DNA of 64,000 nucleotides from Torymus aiolomorphi (Eukaryota; Arthropoda; Insecta; Hymenoptera; Torymidae): NCBI GenBank assembly GCA_036365515.1, contig CM070874.1, positions 23,734,209 through 23,798,208 on the forward strand, given 5' to 3'. Position 1 is the stretch's first letter; each line of letters opens with the position of its first letter. Below the pieces are notes generated by a model that ran no database searches, was not told where the DNA came from, and worked only from the letters and a program-made list of their open reading frames with translations. Shown here piece by piece: positions 1 through 9,734 of the stretch. The translations under genes were made by a program, and so were the position numbers.

Positions 1-872
1 CGCCGGCCGGGCCACTCCGCCAGCGGAAGAGTGAGAGGAGGAGAGAGAGAGAGGCGGCAGCCGAGGCTCGAGCAGCCACGAGGCCCGACGCCTCGCAGCG
101 AGGAGGCGAGAGTGCGAGAGCGTGAGAGAGAGAGAGAGAGAGAGGGACAGACCTCGGGCGATGCGCTGGCCAGCGCCAAAGTAAGTGTGCGCTTTCCTTG
201 TATTTTTGCCGCGTAGGTTTTGCGTGCGAGCGGCCACGCGTAAGTAGTGTTGCGCGGCTATCCGACGTCGCCTGCGTAGAGGCAAGCGGCCTCGTGTTCG
301 AGAGCGCGGCGGCCATTTTGTGGCGTCTCGCGGCGCGGTGACGCCGGCCGTGCGACCGGCCGGCTCCGCGTAAGTCTCGGCCTGCTCGTTCGATTTTGTA
401 GGTGATGTTCGGGCTTCGCGCCCCTTAGCGCGATCCTTTTTTGGACAATAAACCTTCTTTATTTTACTTTTTCTTCGTTCGTGTCGAGTCTGTCATTTCG
501 CGAGTAACCGTTCCCTACCTCCCCGAATACCGCCCTCTACCTTTTCAGCAGCTGCAGCTAGTCGGAGGCATCACCTCCTAGAGGAGCAACGTCAACGGGG
601 AAATTGTAAGTTCAAGTCGCTCAGGTTAACCTGAGCGGCGTTGTACGGGAACACCGGCGAGAGTAAGTAAAGCTAGTGCATATCTAGCCGCCGGTGAATT
701 GTGCGCCGAAGTTAGCGGTAGCGGCAGAGCGCAGCGCCGGGTCTAGTAGAAGGCGGCCTAAGCTTTCGACACTAGAAAACCCCTAGCTGCTCCGGGCGTA
801 GTTGACGCCCGCATAATACCTTCGCGCACCCCAGGGAGGGATTCATACCCTCTTGTAAATTCACCCCGTTAC
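1..872 (+). repeat. 5' LTR of element A, partial
   Basis: It aligns with 8825-9698 of the 3' LTR. It contains a GA-rich tract, an AATAAA signal at 447-452, several GTAAGT donor-like sites (181, 606 and others) and a pyrimidine-AG acceptor ending at 548. It ends in CCCCGTTAC. About 340 bases of the 5' part, corresponding to 8482-8824, lie upstream of the window. Confidence 0.92.
181..548 (+). other. Putative intron inside the LTR, spanning the poly(A) signal
   Basis: A GTAAGT donor at 181 and a CTACCTTTTCAG acceptor ending at 548 bound a 368-nt segment that contains the AATAAA at 447. The following 57-nt segment (549-605) ends at a second GTAAGT. The same acceptor, short exon and donor order occurs in the diverged LTR at 43057-44150. 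That conservation is the main support; splicing itself is inferred. Confidence 0.5.
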
Positions 873-1892
873 AACTGGCGCGCATTAACGTGTTGAAGCA
901 CATTAGATTAGGGAACGGCGAATTTTACAGTAATTGGTTGGTCGTCGAAACAGGTCGAGACGCGCGTTGCGAATAATTAATTATCGCGGTGATAATTAAT
1001 TATTACAAAGTGTACAGTGTATGCAAGGGTAACCAACTGGTGGTTTCTAACCTTGCTTGGAGGAATTTACCCGGTCTGCACGTATTTAGTGAGGAACATT
1101 GCTTGTGAAGGCCGAGCATTTGTTGAAGTATTTAGCGAGGACGACAAAGAGATTAGGTAGCAATTATCTATTAATTATTTATTATATTATAAGATTTATT
1201 AAAATTGTTTTATATAGGTCCTAGCGTTTTATCTTTCTGTTCGTCATCACACGTGCACACCGGGGAGTAAACTAACGGATTACGCACCCAATATTTAAAT
1301 ATTGGGATTTCGTTTGGATTTTCGGATTTAAGGCTTAATTCACGAAGACGCCTGCGCGGGGGATACCGTAAGATGCACGCGCAGTAATTTTGGGCCCGCG
1401 CATGCGTAGAATCCGAAAATAAAAAGTGAAAAGTCACTATCGCGAATTCGGTTGCCCATCCCACGAGGAGGTGGGCGCATTCACTAATTTCGGTTTTGCG
1501 CATGCGCAAAAGGTCGAAAGATCAAATTTTTGTTTTTACCCGCAGAATCGTCTGCGCATGCGTCGGCGGTACTAATACATATAGTGATTTTAGTGCCGCG
1601 CATGCGCAGCGCCCGAAAATCGCGAATTTCAGTTTTGACCGGGAATCGGTTGCGCGGGCGACTATTACGCTTGCGCAATACGCCAAAAGCGACATAACCT
1701 CCAGACAAGTGAGTAAAAGTGAGTTAACCTCGGTATAGCGTAAATACCAAACCACCAGTTGGGAAGATCGTTACTTCCTGAGCCAGTGGTAATCCGGTAG
1801 GTACCTTGTGAAGGATACCACTGGCCGTGCAAAAGCATTGTAAATTACGGGATTGAAGAGGAATCCCCTTGCACACGCACAACCAGAGAACG
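873..1892 (+). other. Element A untranslated leader with GCGCATGCG palindromes
   Basis: No convincing coding region. The palindrome core GCGCATGCG or a close form recurs near 1398, 1498, 1553 and 1598, each followed by related text such as CCGAAAAT or CGAAAG. AT-rich stretches lie at 970-1010 and 1160-1215. The region could hold packaging or splicing signals, but none is demonstrable here. Confidence 0.45.
876..893 (+). other. Weak primer-binding site position
   Basis: Three bases after the LTR the sequence reads TGGCGCGCATTAACGTG. It starts with TGG, complementary to a tRNA CCA end, but I cannot match the rest to a particular tRNA. The related LTR at 43 kb has a much clearer tRNA-Lys site at the same place. 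Confidence 0.35.
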
Positions 1893-2555
1893 ATGTCGTA
1901 CAACATCCAGGAAGCTGTGGAGGATTGGGTGTGGTCGATCTCGTCACGCGAGATCGATAGCCACCTGTCGGAGTTGCAATTGAGGCGACACGACTCCACA
2001 TTCTTGAGAATGCACAGGCTAAGCCAGTGGGTGCTGGGTAACTATACGCTTCAAGACTTCGAGGGGCCGGAAGAGCCGGGGGATGTAATCCCCCGGCGGA
2101 TGGCACTAAGGGAAAACCTCTTACGGAGGATCCTTTTAGAAGACGACGGCTCCTTCGTCGAAGCGTCCAGTTGGGATTTACACCCCCTGGACGTAGTGCT
2201 CAAAAGCGAGCAGATATTGGAGATACTGCGTAGGACGACGGCGGAGGCCGTGTCCGATACCCAGCACTCACCACACCCAAACGCCACAGTCAGTAGCCGG
2301 GACACTGCGCAACAACAAAAGGAGCAACGCACACAACTACCTCTACAGCAGCAGGACAGCGAAGAAGAAGAAACTCGCGGCGACGACCAGCAAGCGCAGC
2401 CAGGAGAGATGCTTCGCCTCCTGGCAAAGGACGGCTCCGAGTTTTATATCCCTCGGGAAGTCGGCTCGCTATTAGCGGAATTAATAGCGAAAGTAAGGTC
2501 GCTGGAGGAACCAACAGCGACACGCCGCTTCCAGCACGCATATAGCGGAACCTAG
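1893..2555 (+). pseudogene. gag: Element A gag, N-terminal segment
   Basis: This open segment of about 220 codons starts at ATG 1893 (MSYNIQEAVEDW); the in-frame sequence just upstream has no ATG. It encodes an acidic, Gln-rich protein without a recognised domain, ending at TAG 2553. Its position ahead of the capsid-like segment suggests the N-terminal part of Gag. The capsid part continues in the next frame from about 2557, so either one base has been gained or lost near 2540-2570, or this is a separate small ORF. The indel reading is preferred because the other coding parts of this copy are also damaged. Confidence 0.6.
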
Positions 2556-2556
2556 G

Positions 2557-3576
2557 CAAGGTCACAACGTGCAGTTTGAAGACACGTACACCGTCACCAG
2601 CAACGATGCGTGGATCGGTTCGCCATCGACACCACCGCCAGCTCGGCGTGATGGTCAGGCTGGTTTACAAGGAGTAAACGCAGCCTGGGTGGGGGGTGAC
2701 CGCCGAGGTTCGGCGAGAGGCTCGAGCTGGCCGACATATGGCGCGCCAGGCGCGATAGGGAACTTCTCGAGGTCGAGTATGTTCGACTCGCGAGACATAG
2801 GCCAAATTGTGAGGAAATGGCAAATTCGATTCTCTGGGGCGAAGAGCCAGAGTATCGACGTATTCCTAGCGAGGCTGGAGGACTGTCGAGTCCTGGCAAA
2901 CCTCTCCGAAGAAGAGGTGTTGTCGTCGCTGTCAGAGCTGTTCACTGACACGGCGGCCACGTGGTACCGTAATGAGAAAGAGAAATGGGCCACGTGGCAA
3001 GATTTCGTGACTGCAGCGAAACGCTGGTACGGGACGACGAAGAGGTACCAGCAGCGGTTGATAGCAGAGGCGAACAACCGCACCCAAGGGGCGGACGAGG
3101 CCGTGAGAGATTATATCACGTGCCTCATTGCGATAGTGAGGAAAATATCGCCGCCCCCCAGCTCGGAGCAACAGCTGGATCAGCTGCACAGAAACCTACG
3201 ACACCAGCTGCAAGCGATGGTCCGTAGGTCAGACTTCAGCACAGTAGAGGAGCTACTGGAGTTGGCAGTGGACGCGGAGCAAAAGTTGGAGAATTCCAAG
3301 ACGTTCCGACCTCCACCACCGCCAACAGAGGCGCTACTGCCGGAAATGGCATATAAACCGCCGGCAAACACCGACGCACCACGAAAGCCGAAAGGCGATG
3401 CCAAGGAAAGCAAAGTGGCTGCTGCGGTGGTCGAGAAGGACGCCAAGCTGGAGGGCTTGGAGGAAATGCTTCGGCGAGTGCTAAGCGAGCGTCTTTCCGA
3501 CCGGCGAGGCTCCGCAGGAGAGCGCTCCGGGCTTTCGCCCGGAAACGCCCCCTGGACCGCGCAGAGGGCGCGGTAA
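2557..3576 (+). pseudogene. gag: Element A gag, capsid-like segment
   Basis: The frame encodes about 335 residues. The central part (WQIRFSGAKSQSIDVFLARL, then TAATWYRNEKEKWATWQDF) matches the retrotransposon Gag fold seen in Ty3-type elements (Retrotrans_gag, PF03732-like, recognised by eye). It is followed by a proline-rich stretch and a basic, charged linker. The frame ends at TAA 3574. The Cys-rich knuckle that should follow lies in another frame, so an indel probably occurred around 3545-3576. The product would assemble the particle that packages element RNA. Confidence 0.75.
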
Positions 3577-3793
3577 CCAGCCATCTGGACGTGGCGGGGC
3601 AAGAAGGCCCCCAGAACCGAGGCAGGGGGCGAAGGCGACGAGCCCACCGAACGGCTCCGCGCCCTCCGCCAGCCCCGAGGGTAACCCTCCGAAAGGACCA
3701 AGGCCGCCGCTGAGTTGCTACTCATGCGGCCTTGTCGGCTGTATGGCGCGCTACTGTCCTAATTGTGCGGGAAACGGGAAAGGGAGCGCGTAG
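3577..3793 (+). pseudogene. gag: Element A gag, zinc-knuckle end
   Basis: In the frame with codons at 3716, 3719 and so on, the sequence gives CYSCGLVGCMARYCPNC and then stops at TAG 3791. The spacing is C-x2-C-x4-C-x4-C, a zinc-knuckle layout with Cys where His is usual, plus one more Cys. This is the nucleocapsid-like end of Gag. It overlaps the pol frame, which is open throughout this interval. Confidence 0.65.
3769..3775 (+). promoter_or_regulatory. Candidate -1 ribosomal frameshift site GGGAAAC
   Basis: The heptamer is phased G GGA AAC in the zinc-knuckle frame, the canonical X XXY YYZ arrangement. It lies 15 bases before the gag stop at 3791. A -1 slip places the ribosome in the frame that encodes protease and RT. 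This is the expected Gag-Pol arrangement for many Ty3-type elements. I did not model a downstream stimulatory structure. Confidence 0.65.
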
Positions 3794-5019
3794 AGGGGAT
3801 CACTACCGCCCCCCTCCCCGACGAGGTCCCCAAAACCGAAGATGTTTTGGCCGCGTGCGATAGCCGCCCTGCCGCGAAAGAGTCCGCGGTACCCTCGCCA
3901 GTTGCGAACCGAGGAGAGGCCTCGGCGAAGCAATCGACCGACGCAGAAACAAGGTGGTGGCTGCGAATTGAGGTCGGCGAGTTTAATCTCCGCGCTTTGT
4001 TGGACCCGGGAGCATCCACGACGGTGATGGGCTCCGTCGGACTCCAACTAGCTACAGCGCTGGACCGGCAGTTTGTAGCGTCCGAGAAGAGAGGGGTAAG
4101 GCTAGCGGATGGAAGCCGCAGCCCCTTGCTAGGCCACGTGATGCTGCCCATCACTGTGGCTGGCCTCACTCGCGATATCCGAGTCGCCATAATGCCGAAT
4201 TTAGATGCCGACTGCTACTTAGGAGTCAACTTTGTACGAGCGTTCAGGGCCGTACTAAACCCGGATACGGATAGGCTATTCTGTAAGGAGACGGAAGCCT
4301 ACGTCGAGCTGGAAGTAGCCAGCTTGACCCCCGATCCTAGCTCGGTAGCGGCAATTGGGCTCGAGGACGCTACAGACCTTCAGCGAGAGGAGCTGAAGGC
4401 CATGGTGGACGAGGTCCTAGGCAAGCTCCCGCCAGGATTAGGTTGCGTCAGAGGCGTGGAGCATGAGATTCATGTAGGAAACGCTCAACCAATCAAGCAG
4501 CGCCATTATCCAGTGTCGGATAAGGTGCAGGAGGAGATGCATCGCCAGGTTTGCGAAATGCTGAACCAAGGCATCATCGAGCCCTCCAAGAGCGGGTGGT
4601 CGAGTCCCGTCGTGATGGCGCCGAAGAGTGACGGCACACGACGGTTCTGCAACGATCTGCGGAAGGTGAATGCAGTCACCGAACCCGACGCCTATCCTCT
4701 GCCGAATATGCAGGATATTCTGCGGAAATTGAGGAAGGCGAAGTTCATCTCCACGCTTGACCTCAAGAGCGCGTATCATCAGATACCATTAGTGGAGGAG
4801 GCGCGGCCCATCGCCGCTTTCACGGTGCCGGGGCTGGGCCTGTTCCAGTTCCGGCGGATGCCGTACGGACTGACGAACGCGCCGGCCACCTTCCAGCGGC
4901 TCATTGACCAAGTGCTCGGACCCAAGCTGGAGCCTTACGTCTACGCCTACCTCGACGACATCATCGTAGTCGCAGAAACGTTCGAGGAGCATAAGAAGTG
5001 CTTGAAAAGGGTGTTGTAA
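3776..5019 (+). pseudogene. pol: Element A pol, protease and RT palm
   Basis: The frame reached by the -1 shift encodes an aspartic protease with the active-site motif LLDPGAS (Asp codon near 4003). A reverse transcriptase follows, with FISTLDLKSAYHQIP, the FRRMPYGLTNAPATFQ motif and the catalytic YLDDIIV box near 4950. A TAA at 5017-5019 interrupts RT just after the palm, where related elements read on (KRVL, stop, then RLVAAGLTLN in the same frame). The stop therefore looks like a nonsense substitution. The active-site residues seen are intact. Confidence 0.88.
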
Positions 5020-7234
5020 AGGCTCGTCGCCGCTGGACTAACCCTCAACGCAGAAAAATGTGTTTTCTGCAAGCAAGAGGTAGCATACTTGGGCTTCTTG
5101 GTTAACCGGGACGGCACGAGGCCGAACCCGGCCAAGATCGAGCCAATCAAGAATTTTCCGCAGCCGATTCCTGGGTACTTCATCGTGGTATAGGAAGTTC
5201 ATCCCGAACTATGCCACGATCGCCGAGCCGCTCACGAGTCTGACGAAGAAGAACCAGAAGTACGAGTGGCTCGACGAGCAGCAACGCGCCTTCGAGTTGT
5301 TGAAGGCGATGATTATGACCGCTCCGGACCTACATCGCCCTGATCCCGACGGCCTTTTCATCGTGCAGACCGATGCGAGCGATGTAGGCCTTGGCGCGGT
5401 GCTGCTACAGGAAGTAGAGACCCAAGAGTGGGTGATCGAGTTCGCGAGCCGGGTGTTAACCCCGGCAGAGCGAAACTATAGCGTTACGGAGAGGGAGTGC
5501 CACGCGGTGATCTGGGCGATACAGAAGTTTCGCCCTTACATCGAAGGCTACGAGTTTAGGGTTGTGACAGACCACAGCAGTCTGCGGTGGCTCTGTCAGA
5601 TGAAAAATCCCACGAGCAGGCTCGCTCGGTGGGCGTTGGAGTTGCAAGGCCACAAGTTTTCGATCGAGCATAGAAAAAGCGCCTTGAACCACGTGGCCGA
5701 CGCCCTCTCCCGGATATACGAGGATGAGGAAGGCCCGGAGGTGGCTGCGGTGTCCTGGTCAACGGACACCGAGGACGCGTGGTATCGAGAGTGGAGCGCC
5801 AAAGTCCGAGAGCAACCCAACGATTTTCCAACCTATAAACTCGTCGCGGGCAACCTTTACCGGTACCGACCGAACCCGGACGTTGACGCGGCCCTCGGCG
5901 ACGATGAGGATGCTTGCAAGCTGGTAGTACCAGAGGAGCATCGTCGCGAGGTGTTGCAAGAGTGCCATGACGACGCCACCGCTGGACATCTCGGACGAGA
6001 AAAGACGTTTGCCAAAGTAGCCCTGCGCTACTACTGGCCACGTTACTACGCGGAAACGCAAGAGTACGTGCGCCACTGCGAAACGTGTCAGCGGTTTAAG
6101 GTGGAACAAAGAGCTCCAGCCGGCCTCATGGGTCGACGAGTCGTCGACAGACCCTGGCAGGTCGTCGCTGGAGACATAATAGGACCGCTGCCTCGCACCT
6201 CTAAAGGTTTTGAATACATTGTGGTATTTCAAGACCTTTTCTTCAGGTGGGCGAAGGCTTCGCCGATACGGAAGGCTAACGCAAAGACGGTGGTAGGAGA
6301 ATTGGACCGGAAGGTTTTCCTCCGGTTCGATTGCCCAGAAGTGTTCCTCTCCGACAACGGCACAGAGTTCAAGAACTGTGTCGTAGAGGAATTCTTGAGG
6401 GAGCGAGGTGTGCATCACACCAACACTCCCACCTACCACCCGCAGGCTAATCCGGTGGAGCGCGTCAATCGTACTTTAAAAACGATGGTCGCCTCTTACC
6501 TTAAGGAGCGGCACACCACATGGGACGAGAAGCTTCCGGAACTTCTCTTCGCCATGAATATGGCGGTGCATAGCTCTACCGGAGTCAGCCCCGCCATGTT
6601 GCTTTACGGTAGGCAGCCAGAGCCCCCTGGTACGCAGCGTAGGCTGCAAGAGGTCGCAGCAGAGACCCCGGCACAAGAAGAAAGTTTGGCCCGTTGGAAG
6701 GAGCGGCTCGACGCCCTTCCAACCCTTCATCAACGAGCCGCCTCGCAGGCGAGAGCGGCTCAAGATCGCCAAGCCAGCTATTATGACGCCGGCAGGCGAG
6801 AGCCAGATTTCAAGCCGGGAGACAGGGTCTGGAAGCGCAGCCACCCACTCTCCTCGGCCGCGAAGGGCGTCGCGGCGAAACTAGCGCCTAAGTTTGAAGG
6901 GCCGTATTGGATTACGGCCGTGCTAGGCTCCAACACCTACAGATTGGTAGGTGAGGGGGGCCAAATTGAGGAGATAGTGGCCGCTGACCAGCTTAAGCCT
7001 TATCGCGGTGAGTCGCCTGAGTCGAGTGGAGTCGACGCGGAAAGCGGCCCCAGGGGAACACCTGCGAGCGAACCACCCGCCCCTCAGGGGACAGGGGAGC
7101 CCCCCGAGAGCACGCGGGGGAGACCGCGGAGGGCGCGCGGCGCAACTACGGGTCCCGCCGAACCAACTTCGGTAGGACAGCGAGCCCCGAATGCTCCTCG
7201 CAGGGGACGCGGTCGTCCCCGCAAGCCTCCGTAG
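5020..7234 (+). pseudogene. pol: Element A pol, RT thumb, RNase H and integrase
   Basis: Codons 5020-5165 continue RT in the previous frame (CVFCKQEVAYLGFLVNRDG). Near 5168 the frame changes and part of the connection appears missing. The new frame runs to 7234. It holds RNase H (TDASDVGLGAV, ERECHAVIWA, TDHSSL), an H-H-C-C integrase zinc domain (ECHDD, GHLG, CETC), an integrase core with GDIIGP, SDNGTEF and NPVERVNR supplying the D, D, E triad, and a C-terminal GDRVWK to KFEGPYWI module. The tail is Pro/Arg/Gly-rich. Integrase would insert element cDNA; this copy lacks a continuous pol. Confidence 0.88.
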
Positions 7235-7321
7235 CGCTGCGCGCCTAGCGCTTCTTCCCCCCTCCCCCCCCGAGACGTGCGATAAACTACGTGCGGATAT
7301 AGTGAAACTGGCCTAACCTGA

Positions 7322-7336
7322 GATGTTCTTTTCCAG
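7322..7336 (+). promoter_or_regulatory. Putative 3' splice site immediately before the third ORF
   Basis: The sequence TTCTTTTCCAG ends at 7336 and the ATG of the third ORF begins at 7337. With GTAAGT donors in the LTR, this suggests a spliced subgenomic mRNA, as used for env-position genes in some Ty3-type elements. Inference from sequence only. Confidence 0.45.
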
Positions 7337-8221
7337 ATGTTGGAGATCCCCGAGCAGACGTTGGAGGAGGCCATGGTCGCGCTAATAACCTTCGACTTGG
7401 GCAAACCCGTCGAGGGCGTGGCCCAGACGATGCTCCACCTCCTGCGCCAACGTCGGCAGCGCCTTGAGGACGAGGCTAGGGAGCGGCTGCAGGAGCAGCC
7501 CCTCCTAGAGGAGGCCGACGCCCACGAGGAGAGCCGGGCGGGTACCAGCCCCGGCGTGCCCCGCTTCGCCCCCAAGGAGGAGCCTGCCACGCCGCCCCGC
7601 GGCGCAATCCCCGCCGGCTACCCGCGGAGGGTCCAGCGCGATGCCGCCTCGCAGACCGAGGCCCACCTTCTGCCCGCGGAGCCCACCTGGGACGAGTTGC
7701 GCGCCGGGCTGTTGACGGTCCGGGAGATGGACAGCGCCGCCAACTAGGCCCGCGCCGAGGTTTTCGCGGCCTTGGAGCGGCACGTCGGGGTCCACGGGAA
7801 GCAGCCCCCGGAGGTCGACTCCTGGCGCTGGATGATGCTGGCCAAGCAGGAGGAGGCCGAGCACCTGATCGCCTGGCGCGCGGAGCGACGTTCCCGCATG
7901 CAGCGGGAAAAGGAGGTGGAGGAGGCACGTCTCCGTGCCGCGTCGGAGCGGGCCCTGGAGGAGGCCCGCGCCCGCCGCATTGCCGAGGAGGCCGAACTCC
8001 AGGCAGCACGCGCTCGGTGGGACCAGGCCTGCCGAGACGAAGAGCGGGCGGCCGTCGACCTGGGCCTCGCGCGGGAACGCTCGCCCGTCCGGCCGAACCC
8101 GCCAGGAGCGGGACGCCCCCGTTTCTGCTACGTGTGCGGATGGCCGGGGGTGCGCCTGCCGCGCAAATGCCCCCGAGCGGCCACGCATCCGCCGAAAACC
8201 ACGGCGCCTCCCCGTGGCTAG
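7337..8221 (+). pseudogene. Element A third ORF, coiled-coil protein with knuckle-like end
   Basis: About 294 codons in one frame, broken once by TAG 7745. It lies 100 bases after pol, where some elements carry env, but shows no signal peptide or membrane segment. The N-terminal half is acidic with Pro-rich parts. Residues about 150-235 are dense in Glu, Arg and Ala in a coiled-coil-like pattern. The C-terminus carries CYVCGWPGVRLPRKCP, which resembles the Gag knuckle (CYSCGLVGCMARYCP) with the third Cys position changed to Val. I do not recognise the family. A second Gag-like or RNA-binding role is possible but unproven. GC content is very high, above that of pol. Confidence 0.6.
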
Positions 8222-8481
8222 CCCGGGGAGGGACGCTCTCGGTTCAGCAGGCCCTCCCTTCGAGGCTCCGAACCGTACAGTTTTTTTTTTGGTTGAAATT
8301 TTTTTTTGTACATAGTTTTTTTTCCGTGTAAATATTTTGGTGTACATAGTGTATAGGTGATGTGCCCGAGAGGCTGAAATAAAAGGAGGAGCCTCCACCT
8401 AACCTGTTGTTTTCGCCTTATTTCTGCGCCCTTCCTCTTTTCAGATGTCGCGTACGGGGTACGCCAAATCTGGGTGGGGGG
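8222..8481 (+). other. Element A 3' untranslated part, internal poly(A) signal and polypurine tract
   Basis: After the third ORF come T-rich runs (8281-8330), an AATAAA near 8379 and a second pyrimidine-rich acceptor CCTCTTTTCAG ending at 8444. The stretch GGGTGGGGGG at about 8472-8481 abuts the 3' LTR and is the likely polypurine tract for plus-strand priming. Confidence 0.55.
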
Positions 8482-9698
8482 TGTAACGGGTGCATGCAAT
8501 AAGGGTGAAAGAGCCGCATGTACCGCGCCGCGAGATTTGAATCGCGCGCGCTTGCACGTACAGCGGCTCGCCGCGCGCCAAGCGGGACGCGCGGGAGGCG
8601 AAGCAAGAAGAAGAAGGAGGCGCCGCCGCGACGCTCCGAAGGGACGCCGCGGCCATTGACGAGTCAGTCTAGTCCTGTAGCGCAACAGGTGTGCACGTGC
8701 TATTTTGCCTCTCCAGTGCCGTGCCTCCGAGTGCCCCGCGAGTGCCACATCACGCCCTGCGGGAATAGCCTTCCGCGCCTCCGATCCGCCGCCAGCCCCG
8801 CAGCGACGCAACGCCGGCTGCCTTCGCCGGCCGGGCCACTCCGCCAGTGGAAGAGTGAGAGGAGGAGAGAGAGAGAGGCGGCAGCCGAGGCTCGAACAGC
8901 CACGAGGCCCGACGCCTCGCAGCGAGGAGGCGAGAGTGCGAGAGCGTGAGAGAGAGAGAGAGAGAGAGAGGGACAGACCTCGGGCGACGCGCTGGCCAGC
9001 GCCAAAGTAAGTATGCGCTTTCCTTGTATTTTTGCCGCGTAGGTTTTGCGTGCGAGCGGCCACGCGTAAGTAGTGTTGCGCGGCTATCCGACGTCGCCTG
9101 CGTAGAGGCAAGCGGCCTCGTGTTCGAGAGCGCGGCGGCCATTTTGTGGCGTCTCGCGGCGCGGTGACGCCGGCCGTGCGACCGGCCGGCTCCGCGTAAG
9201 TCTCGGCCTGCGCGTTCGATTTTGTAGGTGATGTTCGGGCTTCGCGCCCCTTGGCGCGATCCTTTTTTGGACAATAAACCTTCTTTATTTTACTTTTTCT
9301 TCGTTCGTGTCGAGTCTGTCATTTCGCGAGTAACCGATCCCTACCTCCCCGAATACCGCCCTCTACCTTTTCAGCAGCTGTACCTAGTCGGAGGCATCAC
9401 CTCCTAGAGGAGCAACGTCAACGGGGAAATTGTAAGTTCAAGTCGCTCAGGTTAACCTGAGCGGCGTTGTACGGGAACACCGGCGAGAGTAAGTAAAGCT
9501 AGTGCATATCTAGCCGCCGGTGAATTGTGCGCCGAAGTTAGCGGTAGCGGCAGAGCGCAGCGCTGGGTCTAGTAGAAGGCGGCCTAAGCTTTCGACACTA
9601 GAAAACCCCTAGCTGCCCCGGGCGTAGTTGACGCCCGCATAATACCTTCGCGCACCCCAGAGAGGGATTCATACCCTCTTGTAAATTCACCCCGTTAC
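8482..9698 (+). repeat. 3' LTR of element A
   Basis: It begins TGTAACGGG after the polypurine tract and ends CCCCGTTAC. The part from 8825 matches the 5' LTR. The intron-like donor is at 9007, the acceptor ends at 9374, and the second donor is at 9432. An AATAAA lies near 9273. The first 100 bases contain a TTTGAAT segment, in a region that resembles a tRNA T-arm on the minus strand. Confidence 0.92.
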
Positions 9699-9734
9699 TA
9701 TATATAGTACGTGTTTTATAGTACGTACGATGTG

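Larger units (their letters stand above)
1..9698 (+). mobile_element. Ty3-like LTR retrotransposon (element A), 5' end outside window
   Basis: The first 872 bases recur at 8825-9698 with about a dozen differences, which defines the two LTRs. Between them lie, in order, gag, protease, reverse transcriptase, RNase H, integrase and an additional ORF. This RT-RNase H-integrase order is the Ty3 order. LTR ends are TGTAACGGG and CCCGTTAC. Gag is broken by two frame changes, pol by a nonsense codon near 5017 and an indel near 5170, and the third ORF by one nonsense codon, so this copy cannot be autonomous although its LTRs are similar. The left flank is outside the window, so no target duplication can be checked. 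Confidence 0.93.

Noticed and set aside
8218..9274. Long minus-strand frames through the third ORF and 3' LTR
   Set aside because: They are shadows in GC-rich DNA with no domain and run through LTR signals.
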